Source of the DNA: Avidesulfovibrio sp964369685 | Lineage (GTDB): Bacteria > Desulfobacterota > Desulfovibrionia > Desulfovibrionales > Desulfovibrionaceae | DNA: 64,000 nt | Assembly (NCBI GenBank): GCA_964369685.1 | Contig: CAYJFB010000011.1 | Span: forward strand, 1 to 64,000 | Direction of reading: 5' to 3' | Part shown: piece after piece, positions 38,082 through 46,867 of the stretch | How the letters are laid out: every line of letters starts with the position of its first letter | How positions within the stretch are numbered: the stretch's first letter is position 1 | Notes under the pieces: generated by a model | Database searches by the model: none | Told to the model about the DNA's origin: nothing | Seen by the model: the letters and a program-made list of their open reading frames with translations, nothing else | Translations under genes and position numbers: made by a program

Positions 38082-38111
38082 TTGAAATTCAGGGTATGAA
38101 AGTTGTATAAT
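38082..38111 (+). promoter_or_regulatory. Candidate promoter of the formate dehydrogenase operon
   Basis: TTGAAA (38082-38087), an 18-base spacer and a perfect TATAAT (38106-38111) give a start near 38118 and a leader of about 275 bases. The upstream part of the gap (37913-38080) is A+T rich with short TTACATATA repeats and no gene. Confidence 0.6.
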
Positions 38112-38152
38112 AGGCATTGGCAAATGACAAATGGCATGATATATTACAAGAT

Positions 38153-38193
38153 AGTCATAGACTGAACAAGAAACTATGACTCAATGGTTCAGT
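38153..38193 (+). promoter_or_regulatory. Compact pseudoknot candidate in the formate dehydrogenase leader
   Basis: Two perfect stems interlock: AGTCATAG (38153-38160) with CTATGACT (38174-38181), and ACTGAAC (38161-38167) with GTTCAGT (38187-38193). The order first-second-first-second is that of an H-type pseudoknot with loops of 0, 6 and 5 bases. Alternatively the two stems are exclusive hairpins of a switch. It lies about 35 bases after the predicted transcription start and 200 bases before the first gene. Confidence 0.55.
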
Positions 38194-38245
38194 TTGTATC
38201 TTAACGGAACAATATTGCTGAACATAACAAGCTCAACTCACAAGC

Positions 38246-38275
38246 CCTTTTTCTGTAGTCAGTCACAGAAAAAGG
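38246..38275 (+). promoter_or_regulatory. 11-bp hairpin in the formate dehydrogenase leader
   Basis: CCTTTTTCTGT (38246-38256) pairs perfectly with ACAGAAAAAGG (38265-38275) around an eight-base AGTCAGTC loop. No T-tract follows directly. Together with the upstream pseudoknot it marks the leader as structured. Confidence 0.5.
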
Positions 38276-38393
38276 ATTAAAGCTTATGAATATGAGCAAA
38301 AATGACATGTTAGGTATTCTAGGAACTGTTTTTATGTTTTTTATCAAAAACCAAAATATAGCGAAATAACCATTTATTAATAATGAGGAAAAC

Positions 38394-40259
38394 ATGATGT
38401 CATGCCTTGATACATGGAAAGGTGAAAGCCCTCATGAATCCAAAGCTTTCATGGGCTGGGGTGGAGTAAAAAATCAAGATCCATCTATAGATGTTCTTGA
38501 TATGTTGCGCGCATACATGCAACGCGCTGTAGAAGAATCGTGTGGGCAGTGTTTTCCCTGTCGCAGTGGTTTAAAAAGAATCAGTGCACGCTTAGAAAAC
38601 ATATGCCAAGGCAGTTCAGAGTACAGTCACGAAGAAAACATAGCCTATTTGTCCAACTTGGCTCACTTGGTCAAATCCAGCGCTCGCTGCGATATTGGGC
38701 AAACCACGCCCATTCCGCTCATTGACGTGTTGAAACACGCACCCGACACCTTAAAAGCTCGCAAAGTAGAAGCCAAAAACTATATTTCTTTTGTCACAGC
38801 ACCTTGCATCAACGCTTGCCCAGGTCACGTCAATATCCCTGACTATATTGAAAAAATCCGTACCCGCCAATTTGATGAGTGTTTTGATAGTGTTATGCAA
38901 CGTTGTCCCATGCCAGGCACCATAGGTCGCGTGTGCGAACGCCCCTGTGAAGCGGCCTGCAAAAGAGGTTTAAACGGCGCCCCTGTAGCCATTCGACACT
39001 TAAAACGTTTTGCCTTTGATCAAAAGATTGACGAAGCCATCGTACCCGTTACACGCGAACAAGATAAACAAAAAATTGCCGTGGTGGGTGCCGGACCTGC
39101 CGGACTTTCCTGTGCGTACTACCTTTTGCTTCGCGGCTATCAAGTGACCATTTTTGAAAAACAAGAAAAAGCCGGTGGCATGGCTAAATATGGTATCCCC
39201 GATTACCGTCTGCCCCCCCACATCTTACAACAAGAAGTGGATCGCATTGTGGCAGAAGGCGGTGAAATCCGCTACGGTGTTGAAATAGGTAAAGACATTA
39301 CCATTGAATCTCTGAAAAGCCAAGGCTATGAAGTGGTTTTTGTGGGCTCAGGCGCTCCCAACGCTCCCGGCATGAGTATTGAAGGCGAAAATGACAACCC
39401 CCAAAACTATGTGAGCGGTATAGAATACTTAAGCGAAGCAGCCAAGGGCAATCAAATCATCCATGGCAAGACTGCTGTCGTTGTAGGCGGCGGTAACGTG
39501 GCCATGGACTGTGTGCGTACAGCCCTACGTCACGGTTTCACCGACGTGCAAATTCTCTATCGTCGAACCGAACAAGAAATGCCCGCCGATAAAGGTGAAA
39601 TCCATGAAGCCAAAGTAGAAGGCGTGAAATTTACCTTTCTTGTGGCTCCCACCAAACTCAACATCGTGGACGGCACTGTGCGTGGTATTACCTGTCAAAA
39701 AATGAAACTGGGTGAACCTGACGCTTCCGGACGTTGCCGCCCCGTACCTATTGACGAGACCGTCACCTTTGATTGTGATGTTGTCATGCACGCCATAGGA
39801 CAAAAAACGGACGTGCCTGCCGTGTTGAGCGGACTTGAAGGTGGCTTAAATAAATGGAAAGACCTGGATGCCGACTATGTGAGCGGGCGAGTACACGGTC
39901 TTGCCGATATCTACGGCGGAGGAGACTGCGCCACAGGCCCAAGCTCCCTCATTGAAGCTTTGGCAGCCGGTCGTCGTGCAGCTATGCACATTGAGCAACA
40001 ACTGGAAAAACAAACCACTTGTGAAGCGTGTACCGTTGAAGACAAAGGCGAACACCTTATGCGTAAGGTGAAGGTGGTACACACATCTGAAGACATGCCC
40101 CCAAAAGATTTCACCGAAACCATGCCCATTCATATGATGACCGTTACTGAACGTTTGGAAGGCTTTGGCGAAGTGGAAAAAGGCTCAAGTGACCTTGAAG
40201 CTACCCGTGAGGCGTCCCGCTGCTTGCGTTGCTTCCGTCTATTGATGGTTGCATCTTAA
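38394..40259 (+). CDS. FAD/NAD(P) oxidoreductase subunit of formate dehydrogenase, GltD-like with NuoF-type 4Fe-4S tail
   Basis: The 621-residue protein joins two known parts. Residues 1-110 match only the C-terminal iron-sulfur domain of NuoF (SCGQCFPCRSG with Cys50, Cys53, Cys56 and Cys99); the NADH/FMN part of NuoF is missing. The rest is like the small subunit of glutamate synthase: a cysteine-rich 4Fe-4S domain (about 135-205), FAD site VVGAGPAGLS near 230, NAD(P) site VVGGGNVAMD near 363 and GGDCATGPSSLIEALAAG near the end. It should pass electrons between FdhA and NAD(P). FdhA starts 26 bases downstream. GAGGA precedes the ATG. NADP versus NAD use is not decided. Confidence 0.82.
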   Translation: MMSCLDTWKGESPHESKAFMGWGGVKNQDPSIDVLDMLRAYMQRAVEESCGQCFPCRSGLKRISARLENICQGSSEYSHEENIAYLSNLAHLVKSSARCDIGQTTPIPLIDVLKHAPDTLKARKVEAKNYISFVTAPCINACPGHVNIPDYIEKIRTRQFDECFDSVMQRCPMPGTIGRVCERPCEAACKRGLNGAPVAIRHLKRFAFDQKIDEAIVPVTREQDKQKIAVVGAGPAGLSCAYYLLLRGYQVTIFEKQEKAGGMAKYGIPDYRLPPHILQQEVDRIVAEGGEIRYGVEIGKDITIESLKSQGYEVVFVGSGAPNAPGMSIEGENDNPQNYVSGIEYLSEAAKGNQIIHGKTAVVVGGGNVAMDCVRTALRHGFTDVQILYRRTEQEMPADKGEIHEAKVEGVKFTFLVAPTKLNIVDGTVRGITCQKMKLGEPDASGRCRPVPIDETVTFDCDVVMHAIGQKTDVPAVLSGLEGGLNKWKDLDADYVSGRVHGLADIYGGGDCATGPSSLIEALAAGRRAAMHIEQQLEKQTTCEACTVEDKGEHLMRKVKVVHTSEDMPPKDFTETMPIHMMTVTERLEGFGEVEKGSSDLEATREASRCLRCFRLLMVAS

Positions 40260-40285
40260 CATATCAGGATCAAAGAAGGTATATC

Positions 40286-43051
40286 ATGCCATTTATGTTA
40301 ATTAACGGAAAAAAAATTGAATTTAGGCAGGGAGAAACCATTCTGACGGTCGCTCAACGTGCCGGAATTGAAATTCCTACCCTGTGTTGGCTTCCCAAAA
40401 CAGGGCACAGCAGCGTTTGTCGCATCTGCTCTGTGGAAGTGAACAGTCTTGAACGGTTTGTGCCTGCTTGCGCTACCCATGCCGATGAACATATGGAAAT
40501 CCTCACCGATTCCCCGGCTGTGAAAGTTTTGCGTAAAGAAATTTTAAGCATGATCATCGCTGAAGGACGCCACGACTGCTTTATTCGTGATCTACCCAAA
40601 GAAAAACAGGGTGCCTATGCAAAAGCCGCCATGGACATGCCTCTGCGTGAACATGAATGCCCTGCAGATGGCGAATGTACACTGAAAAAACTCGCCTTAG
40701 AATATCAGGTTCCCGTTTTCTCCCTTGAACCTCAACAAAATGCATTCCCCTTGGATAACGACTACCCCATGATTACACGTGATTTTTCTCGCTGTATTCA
40801 GTGTGGGCGTTGCGCTTCTGTGTGTGATGCTATCCAAGTCAATGAAGCCATTCCGCACCAATTTGGGCGCAGTGCAGAAAAAACACATTGGTATCCGACT
40901 GTGAACTATGACCGCTGTACACACTGCGGTGAATGCTTGCAAATTTGTCCTACAGGTGCTCTTTCTGCCAAAAAAGCCTATGGCTTGTCCACCAAAGACG
41001 ATACAATTGAACACATCCGCAGCACCTGCCCCTATTGCGGCGTGGGCTGTCAACAAGACCTTATGGTGAAAGACGGACGCATCATTGAAGTTCGCGGAGT
41101 GGAAAACGCTGAACCCAACCAAGGTAGCCTTTGTGTAAAAGGACGCTTTGGTTATGACTTTATCTATAGCAAAGAACGTCTCACCGATCCACTCATTCGC
41201 CAAGAAGACGGATCCTTCAGAACAGCAAGCTGGGATGAAGCCCTGACCTTGGTTGCCACGAAGTTCTCCGAAGCCGTGGAAAAACACGGTCCCAATTCCA
41301 TTGCAGGTGTATCCTGCTCGCGCAGTATCAATGAAGACAGCTATCAAATGCAAAAGCTCTTCCGTTCCGTCTTCAAGACGAACAATATTGATAACTGCGC
41401 ACGTACCTGACACGCAGCAACCGTGGCCGGTCTGGCCACTTCATTCGGTTCCGGTGCAATGACCAACAGCTTCAAACATATTCAAAATGCGAAGTTTGTT
41501 TTCTTGACAGGTTCTAACATCACTGAAGCTCACCCCGTAGCGGGTGCTTTATTGAAACAAGCCCGTCGTAACGGCTGTAAGCTTATCGTGGCTGACCCAC
41601 GTCGCACAGCCATTGCCAAATTGGCAGACACTCACTTACAAATTAAAGTGGGCTCTGACATTGCGCTCTTAAACGCCATGATGAACGTGATCATCGAGGA
41701 AAACCTCCATGACGCGAACTTCGTAGCCAATCACACAGAAGACTTTGATAAACTCAAAGAACATGTGCAAAGCTACACCCCTGAATATGCCGCTCCCATT
41801 TGCGGTATCGACGCCAACGTCATCCGTGACGTAGCTCGTGCCATGGCAACCACAAAACCGGCTACCTTGGCTTATACTCTTGGCATAACCGAACATGTTT
41901 GCGGTGTGCATAATGTATACGCCTGTGCCTCTTTACAAATGCTCCTCGGTAATATGGGTGAGGAATTGGGCGGCGTGAACCCCTTGCGCGGTCAAAACAA
42001 CGTGCAAGGCGCGTGCGATATGGGTGCTTTACCCAACGTCTTCCCAAGCTACAAGAAGGTTACCGACTCCGCAGCGTGTGCAGACTATGAAAAATTCTGG
42101 GGTGTTGAAGGCTTATCGCAAGAAGAAGGCATTAAAATGCCGCAAATGATCGAAGGTTTAAAAACAAAAACAACTAAAGCTTTCTATATCTTTGGTGAGA
42201 ATATTGCCAATACCGAACCTGATATCCGTCACGTAGAAGCGTGTCTTTCATCCGCAGAGTTTCTTGTGGTTCAAGATATCTTCCAAAACGAAACAACCAA
42301 ATTTGCTCATGTCATTTTGCCTGCGGCTGCTTGGAGCGAAAATGACGGTACCTTCACCAACAGTGAACGTCGCGTCAATCGCGTGCGGACGGCAAGTCAA
42401 GCTCCCGGGAACTCTAAGCCTAACTGGCTTATCTTTAAGGAGCTCGCTGCCAAACTCGGACATCATTGGGAATCGAATTCTGCTCAAGAACTCTGGGATA
42501 ACGAAATTTCCGTTGTCTCTCCTCTGTTTGCAGGTATTAAGTATAATCGTATTGAAAACGATGGCTTACAGTGGCCTTGCCCCACGGAAGATCATCCGGG
42601 AACCACCTTCTTGCATAAGGACGGTAACTTCACTCGGGGTAAAGGTATCTTCATGCCTGCCACTTGGATACCACCGGCAGAAACCGCCGATGCGGAATAC
42701 CCCATCGTACTCAGTACCGGCAGACGCTTGTATCACTACCATACCCGTACGCAAACAGGTCGTTGCGAAGGCTTAAATACCCTTTGCGGCCATGAGACCA
42801 TTGATATGTCGGCGGTGGATGCGCAAAAACTGAATATTGCTGAAGGTGAAACGGTGCGTGTCAGCTCACGCCGCGGTACTGTAGACGTTATCCTTAGGAT
42901 TACGGATGAAGTGCCTACAGGTATGGCTTGGATGGCCTTCCATTTTCGTGAAAACAACGCAAACTGGCTCACCAACCCCGCTTTTGACCCCATTAGTCAA
43001 ACAGCTGAATATAAGGCTTGCGCCATTCGAGTAGAAAAAATAACCAACTAA
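40286..43051 (+). CDS. fdhA: Selenocysteine-containing formate dehydrogenase alpha subunit
   Basis: The frame is interrupted only by a TGA at 41408-41410, read as selenocysteine 375; 921 residues in total. N-terminal NuoG-like part: 2Fe-2S (Cys34, 45, 48, 62), a His-Cys cluster (His96, Cys98, Cys125, Cys131) and two 4Fe-4S clusters (CIQCGRCASVC near 171, CTHCGECLQIC near 211). Catalytic part: 4Fe-4S motif CPYCGVGC near 249, then CART-Sec-HAATVAGL, aligned with the Sec-His of E. coli FdhF, and the molybdopterin-dinucleotide domains. The soluble NAD(P)-type layout suggests a cytoplasmic enzyme that could oxidise formate or reduce CO2. The ATG at 40286 follows AAGAAGG. Molybdenum or tungsten cannot be told from sequence. 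Confidence 0.93.
41408..41439 (+). promoter_or_regulatory. UGA selenocysteine codon with SECIS-like hairpin
   Basis: Downstream of the TGA a perfect 6-bp stem GTGGCC/GGCCAC (41423-41428 with 41434-41439) shows a GGTCT loop. In E. coli fdhF the SelB-binding loop is also GGUCU and also starts 18 bases after the UGA. The bulged U of the E. coli element is not seen. Part of the likeness follows from the conserved VAGL residues encoded there. Confidence 0.82.
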
Positions 43052-43052
43052 A

Positions 43053-43091
43053 CTTTTTCTTTTTCTTTTTTATTGGGGGGATTATCCCCCC
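43053..43091 (+). repeat. Composite hairpin element (short form) after fdhA
   Basis: Right after the fdhA stop comes a pyrimidine tract (43053-43074) and then GGGGGG-ATTAT-CCCCCC (43075-43091). The long second hairpin of the other copies is missing and the ribosome site of the next gene follows at once. It may reduce read-through into the downstream gene. Confidence 0.55.
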
Positions 43092-43116
43092 AGTAAAAAC
43101 AGAAAAGGAGACATAT

Positions 43117-44742
43117 ATGACGATAGGTTCTTTCACCCATGATGAATTTATGGAGCACGCTCGCAAGTTTCATGGTTATCCTGCCCCCGGACTTATAATT
43201 GGGGGGTATATGGTAGAAATGGCGCGTAATGCTTTGCCTAAAGACATCCTTTTTGATGCCATCAGCGAGACGGGACAATGTTTGCCTGACGCTGTACAGA
43301 TGCTCACGCCTTGCACCATTGGTAACGGGTGGCTACGCATACATAATTTTGGTCTGTATGCTTTAAGTCTTTTCAATAAGCATACCGGTGAAGGTGTGCG
43401 TGTACATTTAGACGTGGAAAAGCTTGGGAAATATCCAGAAATTCGGGCTTGGTTCCTCAAAGAAAAAACCAAGGCTGAACAAGATACCGATCGCTTGCAA
43501 GAAGAAATCCGTCAAGCAGGACAGAATATCCTTACATTGCGTCCGATTCAACTTTTATCTTCTGCCTTAGGTCATAAGGGTAAAGGAAAAATCGTGCGTT
43601 GTTCCCTATGTGGAGAATGGTATCCTGCCGGTTTTGGAGGCATTTGCCGGTCTTGCCAAGGGGAATCCCCCTATGAAACGGGGCCCGGTCTTGCCTTTTC
43701 CGGGCCTGAGCTCATCGCTGTACCTGTGGAAGAAGCCGTGGGGCAACATGTTCTGCATGATATGACCCAAATCATTCCCGGTGAAATGAAGGACACCGCC
43801 TTTCATGCAGGACAACGTCTCGACGTGGGCGATGTGTGTCGTCTACAGCATATGGGACGCGGATCCGTTTACACAGTGGAAAACACTCCTGATGCGGCGG
43901 AATGGATACATGAAGATATGGTTGTTCAAGCCTTTGCCAAGCGTATGCCGGGCAATGGCGTGAACATGGAAGACCACCCAAAAGAAGGAAAAATCAACTT
44001 CAAAGCTGCCAAAGATGGGCTTCTTTGGGTCGATGTGGAGCGTTTACAACGCTTTAATCTTGTGCCTGACGTTATGTGTACCACTCGTCATAGCATGAGT
44101 GTTGTGCGTGAAGGCACGCGTATTGCCGGAAGTCGTGCCATTCCACTCTACCTCTCGCAAGTAAACCTTGCCAAGAGTTTAGCCATCTTAGATGAAGGTC
44201 CTCTTTTTGACATCTTGCCCATGCGTCAAGCCAATATGGGTGTTCTGGTGACAGGCACAGAGGTTTTTAGTGGCCTCATTCAAGATAAATTTGCTCCTAT
44301 CATACACCAAAAAGCTGAAGCTTTAAATAGTCGCGTGGTGAAAACGTGTTTTGCCCCCGACGATGCAGAAAAAATCAAAATTGCCGTACATGAACTGATC
44401 GCTGCCGGTGCCGATCTTATTATCACCACCGCCGGGATGTCTGTAGACCCCGACGATGTGACAAGAAAAGCTCTTTTAGAGGCCGGTTTAACCGATATGC
44501 TCTTTGGTATTCCTGTTCTACCCGGCACCATGACACTCATCGGACGCATCGGCAATGTACAAATATTGGGTGTTCCCGCCTGTGCACTATACTATAAAAC
44601 CACAGGGATAGATTTACTCTTGCCACGCCTTTTGGCCAACCAAAAAATCACACGTCTAGACTTGGCACGTCTTGGTCATGGCGGACTGTGTATGGGATGC
44701 AAAAGTTGTGTATACAGTAAGTGTCCTTTTGGTCGTAACTAA
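43117..44742 (+). CDS. FmdE-like domain fused to MoeA/MogA-like molybdopterin-binding domain
   Basis: The 541-residue protein joins an N-terminal FmdE-like region (about 1-215; FHGYPAPGLIIGG near 18, where typical family members have a cysteine before the PG, and a zinc-finger-like CSLCGEWYP...CRSC near 167-190) to a C-terminal molybdopterin-binding region (MGVLVTGTEVFSG near 375, TTAGMSVDPDDVT near 437, GVPACALYYKTTGIDLLLPR). It ends in a cysteine cluster, CMGCKSCVYSKC. It follows fdhA by 66 bases, so a part in inserting or modifying the pterin cofactor of formate dehydrogenase is likely. The ATG at 43117 follows AAAAGGAG; an upstream in-frame ATG lies within the fdhA end and is rejected. 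Confidence 0.78.
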   Translation: MTIGSFTHDEFMEHARKFHGYPAPGLIIGGYMVEMARNALPKDILFDAISETGQCLPDAVQMLTPCTIGNGWLRIHNFGLYALSLFNKHTGEGVRVHLDVEKLGKYPEIRAWFLKEKTKAEQDTDRLQEEIRQAGQNILTLRPIQLLSSALGHKGKGKIVRCSLCGEWYPAGFGGICRSCQGESPYETGPGLAFSGPELIAVPVEEAVGQHVLHDMTQIIPGEMKDTAFHAGQRLDVGDVCRLQHMGRGSVYTVENTPDAAEWIHEDMVVQAFAKRMPGNGVNMEDHPKEGKINFKAAKDGLLWVDVERLQRFNLVPDVMCTTRHSMSVVREGTRIAGSRAIPLYLSQVNLAKSLAILDEGPLFDILPMRQANMGVLVTGTEVFSGLIQDKFAPIIHQKAEALNSRVVKTCFAPDDAEKIKIAVHELIAAGADLIITTAGMSVDPDDVTRKALLEAGLTDMLFGIPVLPGTMTLIGRIGNVQILGVPACALYYKTTGIDLLLPRLLANQKITRLDLARLGHGGLCMGCKSCVYSKCPFGRN

Positions 44743-44859
44743 ACCAATCCCATATAAATACGCATATTAAATATAAATAAGATTATTGCAAATACGTTTT
44801 CCATCTTTATTTAACAAGCTGGTTGTGAATACACGCTCACTGTATAAAACAGTAAATTC

Positions 44860-44906
44860 TTATACAACTATAATATATTTTTTCAATATATATTATAGTT
44901 GTATAA
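44860..44906. terminator. 19-bp perfect inverted repeat, bidirectional terminator
   Basis: Bases 44860-44878 pair exactly with 44888-44906 around a nine-base loop rich in T. It lies between the end of the FmdE-MoeA gene and the convergent HD-GYP gene, and abuts the latter's stop codon. Confidence 0.75.
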
Positions 44907-46205
44907 TTAGATACCACCAGCATGAACAAAATTTGCGGCGATATTTTGTATGTCTTCAGTCATTTCTTTACGTCCGGAGAACAATTGATTTTTGGTATAG
45001 GCTTGTTCCCTTTCACGGGTTGTATTGATTTCACGAAAATAACAATGCGCCAAATCAACAATATCTTTATCTAAAGCGCCTGCTTTTGCTTGATTGCTTA
45101 AGATATTTAATGCTTTCTCCGGCTCCATTCCCACGCGATAGGGACGGTCTTCACTGATTGCCGTCAGAACATCTGCAACGGCAATGATGCGTGCCTGCAA
45201 CGGCAACGCGTCTGCATCAAATGCAAAAGGATAGCCTTTACCATCAAGACGTTCATGGTGTGCACTTCCCCAAAAACCGACTTCTTTCATGCCGGGAATG
45301 GCGGTGAGAATATTATAGCTGTATTCGGCATGACGTTTGACTAATGTAAATTCGTCATCTGTCAGTTTTCCGGGTTTTTCAAGGAGCGCCGCAGGCACAC
45401 CCAATTTTCCGATATCATGAAGTAAACCTGCAACATACAAATCATTCACCTGTTCTTCTGTCGCTCCCGTCAGACGATACAATTCACGGCTTTGTTCTGC
45501 GACACCCGATGAATGTGTGGCAGTGAAAGGGCTTATAGAGTCAATAACATAAGAAAAGAGTGTCGAAATTTGAACAATACTATGCGTATTCAGCCACTTG
45601 CTTTCAAAAGGCAGACGAGGTTTAAGGTTACCGTTACGAAAATCTTCCCAAAATCCATGTGTATTGAGTGTGTCTCCAAGTGCTTCAACAAACTCAGGAC
45701 AGAAGGTACCGTATGGAAATTCAGCAATTTTTTTCATGATCGCCGACGTGTCTTCTGTACTGTTTGTACGCGTTGGTAATGAAAGCAGCATAAGATCAAC
45801 GCTGTCTGCCAAGGAAATCGCGGCGCTGTATCGGGCACAACTACGATCTGTATCGGGTAGCTGTTCGTGTTGATTCCAAGATGTATGATGGTAACGAACG
45901 ACTTTTCCTAAATTACATAAAATGGGACAACGACGTAGTAATGCCCAACCTGCTATGGCATGTAGCTGTTGATCGGCTTCAAAACCTAATGATCGAATAT
46001 CATTGCGCAAAGGCACAATACCAATATCGTGTAACAACGCTCCATGGCAAATACGCTCTCGGTTTTCTGCACGTAAATTGAGCGTTTCGGCAACACGTAG
46101 AGCAATGACAGCTGTTCTACGATGATGCCTTCCGAGAGCAGGATTGATTGCATCAAGGGCATGAGAAATGCCTTCTATAAAGTTATCTATAGATACATTG
46201 AGCAT
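44907..46205 (-). CDS. HD-GYP phosphodiesterase with second N-terminal HD domain
   Basis: The 432-residue protein has two HD domains. The first (about 30-130) reads GRHHRRTAVIALRVAETL, GALLHDIG and RYHHTS. The second (about 215-390) is an HD-GYP domain with THSSGVAEQS, LLHDIGKLGVP near 262, HAEYSYNIL and HHERLDGKGYP near 312, so cyclic-di-GMP hydrolysis is expected. No sensor, receiver or membrane segment is visible. The ATG at 46203-46205 follows GAGG; an upstream ATG adds a hydrophobic tail and is rejected. Its partner signals are unknown. Confidence 0.88.
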   Translation of the reverse strand: MLNVSIDNFIEGISHALDAINPALGRHHRRTAVIALRVAETLNLRAENRERICHGALLHDIGIVPLRNDIRSLGFEADQQLHAIAGWALLRRCPILCNLGKVVRYHHTSWNQHEQLPDTDRSCARYSAAISLADSVDLMLLSLPTRTNSTEDTSAIMKKIAEFPYGTFCPEFVEALGDTLNTHGFWEDFRNGNLKPRLPFESKWLNTHSIVQISTLFSYVIDSISPFTATHSSGVAEQSRELYRLTGATEEQVNDLYVAGLLHDIGKLGVPAALLEKPGKLTDDEFTLVKRHAEYSYNILTAIPGMKEVGFWGSAHHERLDGKGYPFAFDADALPLQARIIAVADVLTAISEDRPYRVGMEPEKALNILSNQAKAGALDKDIVDLAHCYFREINTTREREQAYTKNQLFSGRKEMTEDIQNIAANFVHAGGI

Positions 46206-46867
46206 AATAAACCTCAAATTGTCGGCAAAAAACATAAAACAATACATATTTCACTGTTTGAAATAAAACTGTTTTGAAGAACCTAAATATTAAATAGGAT
46301 CAAATCATCATGCCATACATAATTTTAATTACTGATTACAGTAATTATTTGTTTTTTAACCGTATATTATGATGAATGACACATCATAGTTGTGATATTA
46401 CAAAAACGAATATCTTAAAACAAAAACGTCCATATATAATATATACAGTTATTAAAATGACAGTTTCTTTTTGTCAAAAAAATAAATTATTTTTTTAATC
46501 AAAATCTTTTCCAGACATATATATCCTTCGGCTTTTAGTCAATGTGAAAAAATAAAAAGCGATATTTTTTTTTACATGATGTAATAAAGTTCATGTGTTG
46601 CCTTCATTAAAAGGAACAAAATTTTATAAAAAAAGCAAACCAAACAAGCATTGATCCATACATATTCATCACCCCGTTGACAACAAGCCGTAACAAACAT
46701 ACTTACAGTGGGTAAGATGTGGATATACAGGCTTGATGTACATGAATGAGACGTTTTTTTGTGTCAAAGCTTGTACATTTTATCACGTTATAGAGTCTCT
46801 ATAACGATATTTTTGTTCTCTGTAGCAGAGCTAAAGTTTCATTTTTCAAATAAAGCAAGAGGTTTTC
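46206..46867. other. 660-base A+T-rich divergent intergenic region
   Basis: The region lies between the starts of the HD-GYP gene and pyrK. It contains no credible gene. Notable are AATTACTGATTACAGTAATT (46327-46346), TTGACA at 46677 with TACTTA 17 bases on as a weak promoter candidate for pyrK, and the 21-base palindrome listed separately. Confidence 0.5.
46786..46806. promoter_or_regulatory. 21-base palindrome, operator candidate upstream of pyrK
   Basis: CGTTATAGAG and CTCTATAACG flank a single central T, giving ten perfect pairs. It ends 61 bases before the pyrK start codon, a suitable place for a repressor site. No regulator was identified. Confidence 0.5.

Noticed and set aside
38106..38150. 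Sigma-54 promoter upstream of the formate dehydrogenase operon
   Set aside because: TTGGCA and TGGCAT occur but no TTGC element follows at the required distance; the TATAAT box fits sigma-70 better.
41408..41410. TGA splitting fdhA as a frameshift or nonsense pseudogene
   Set aside because: Both sides are in the same frame, the site is exactly where formate dehydrogenases have Sec/Cys, and a SECIS-like hairpin follows.
44786..45028. Short plus-strand frame between the FmdE-MoeA and HD-GYP genes
   Set aside because: It runs through the 19-bp terminator palindrome and into the HD-GYP gene on the other strand, with no ribosome site.
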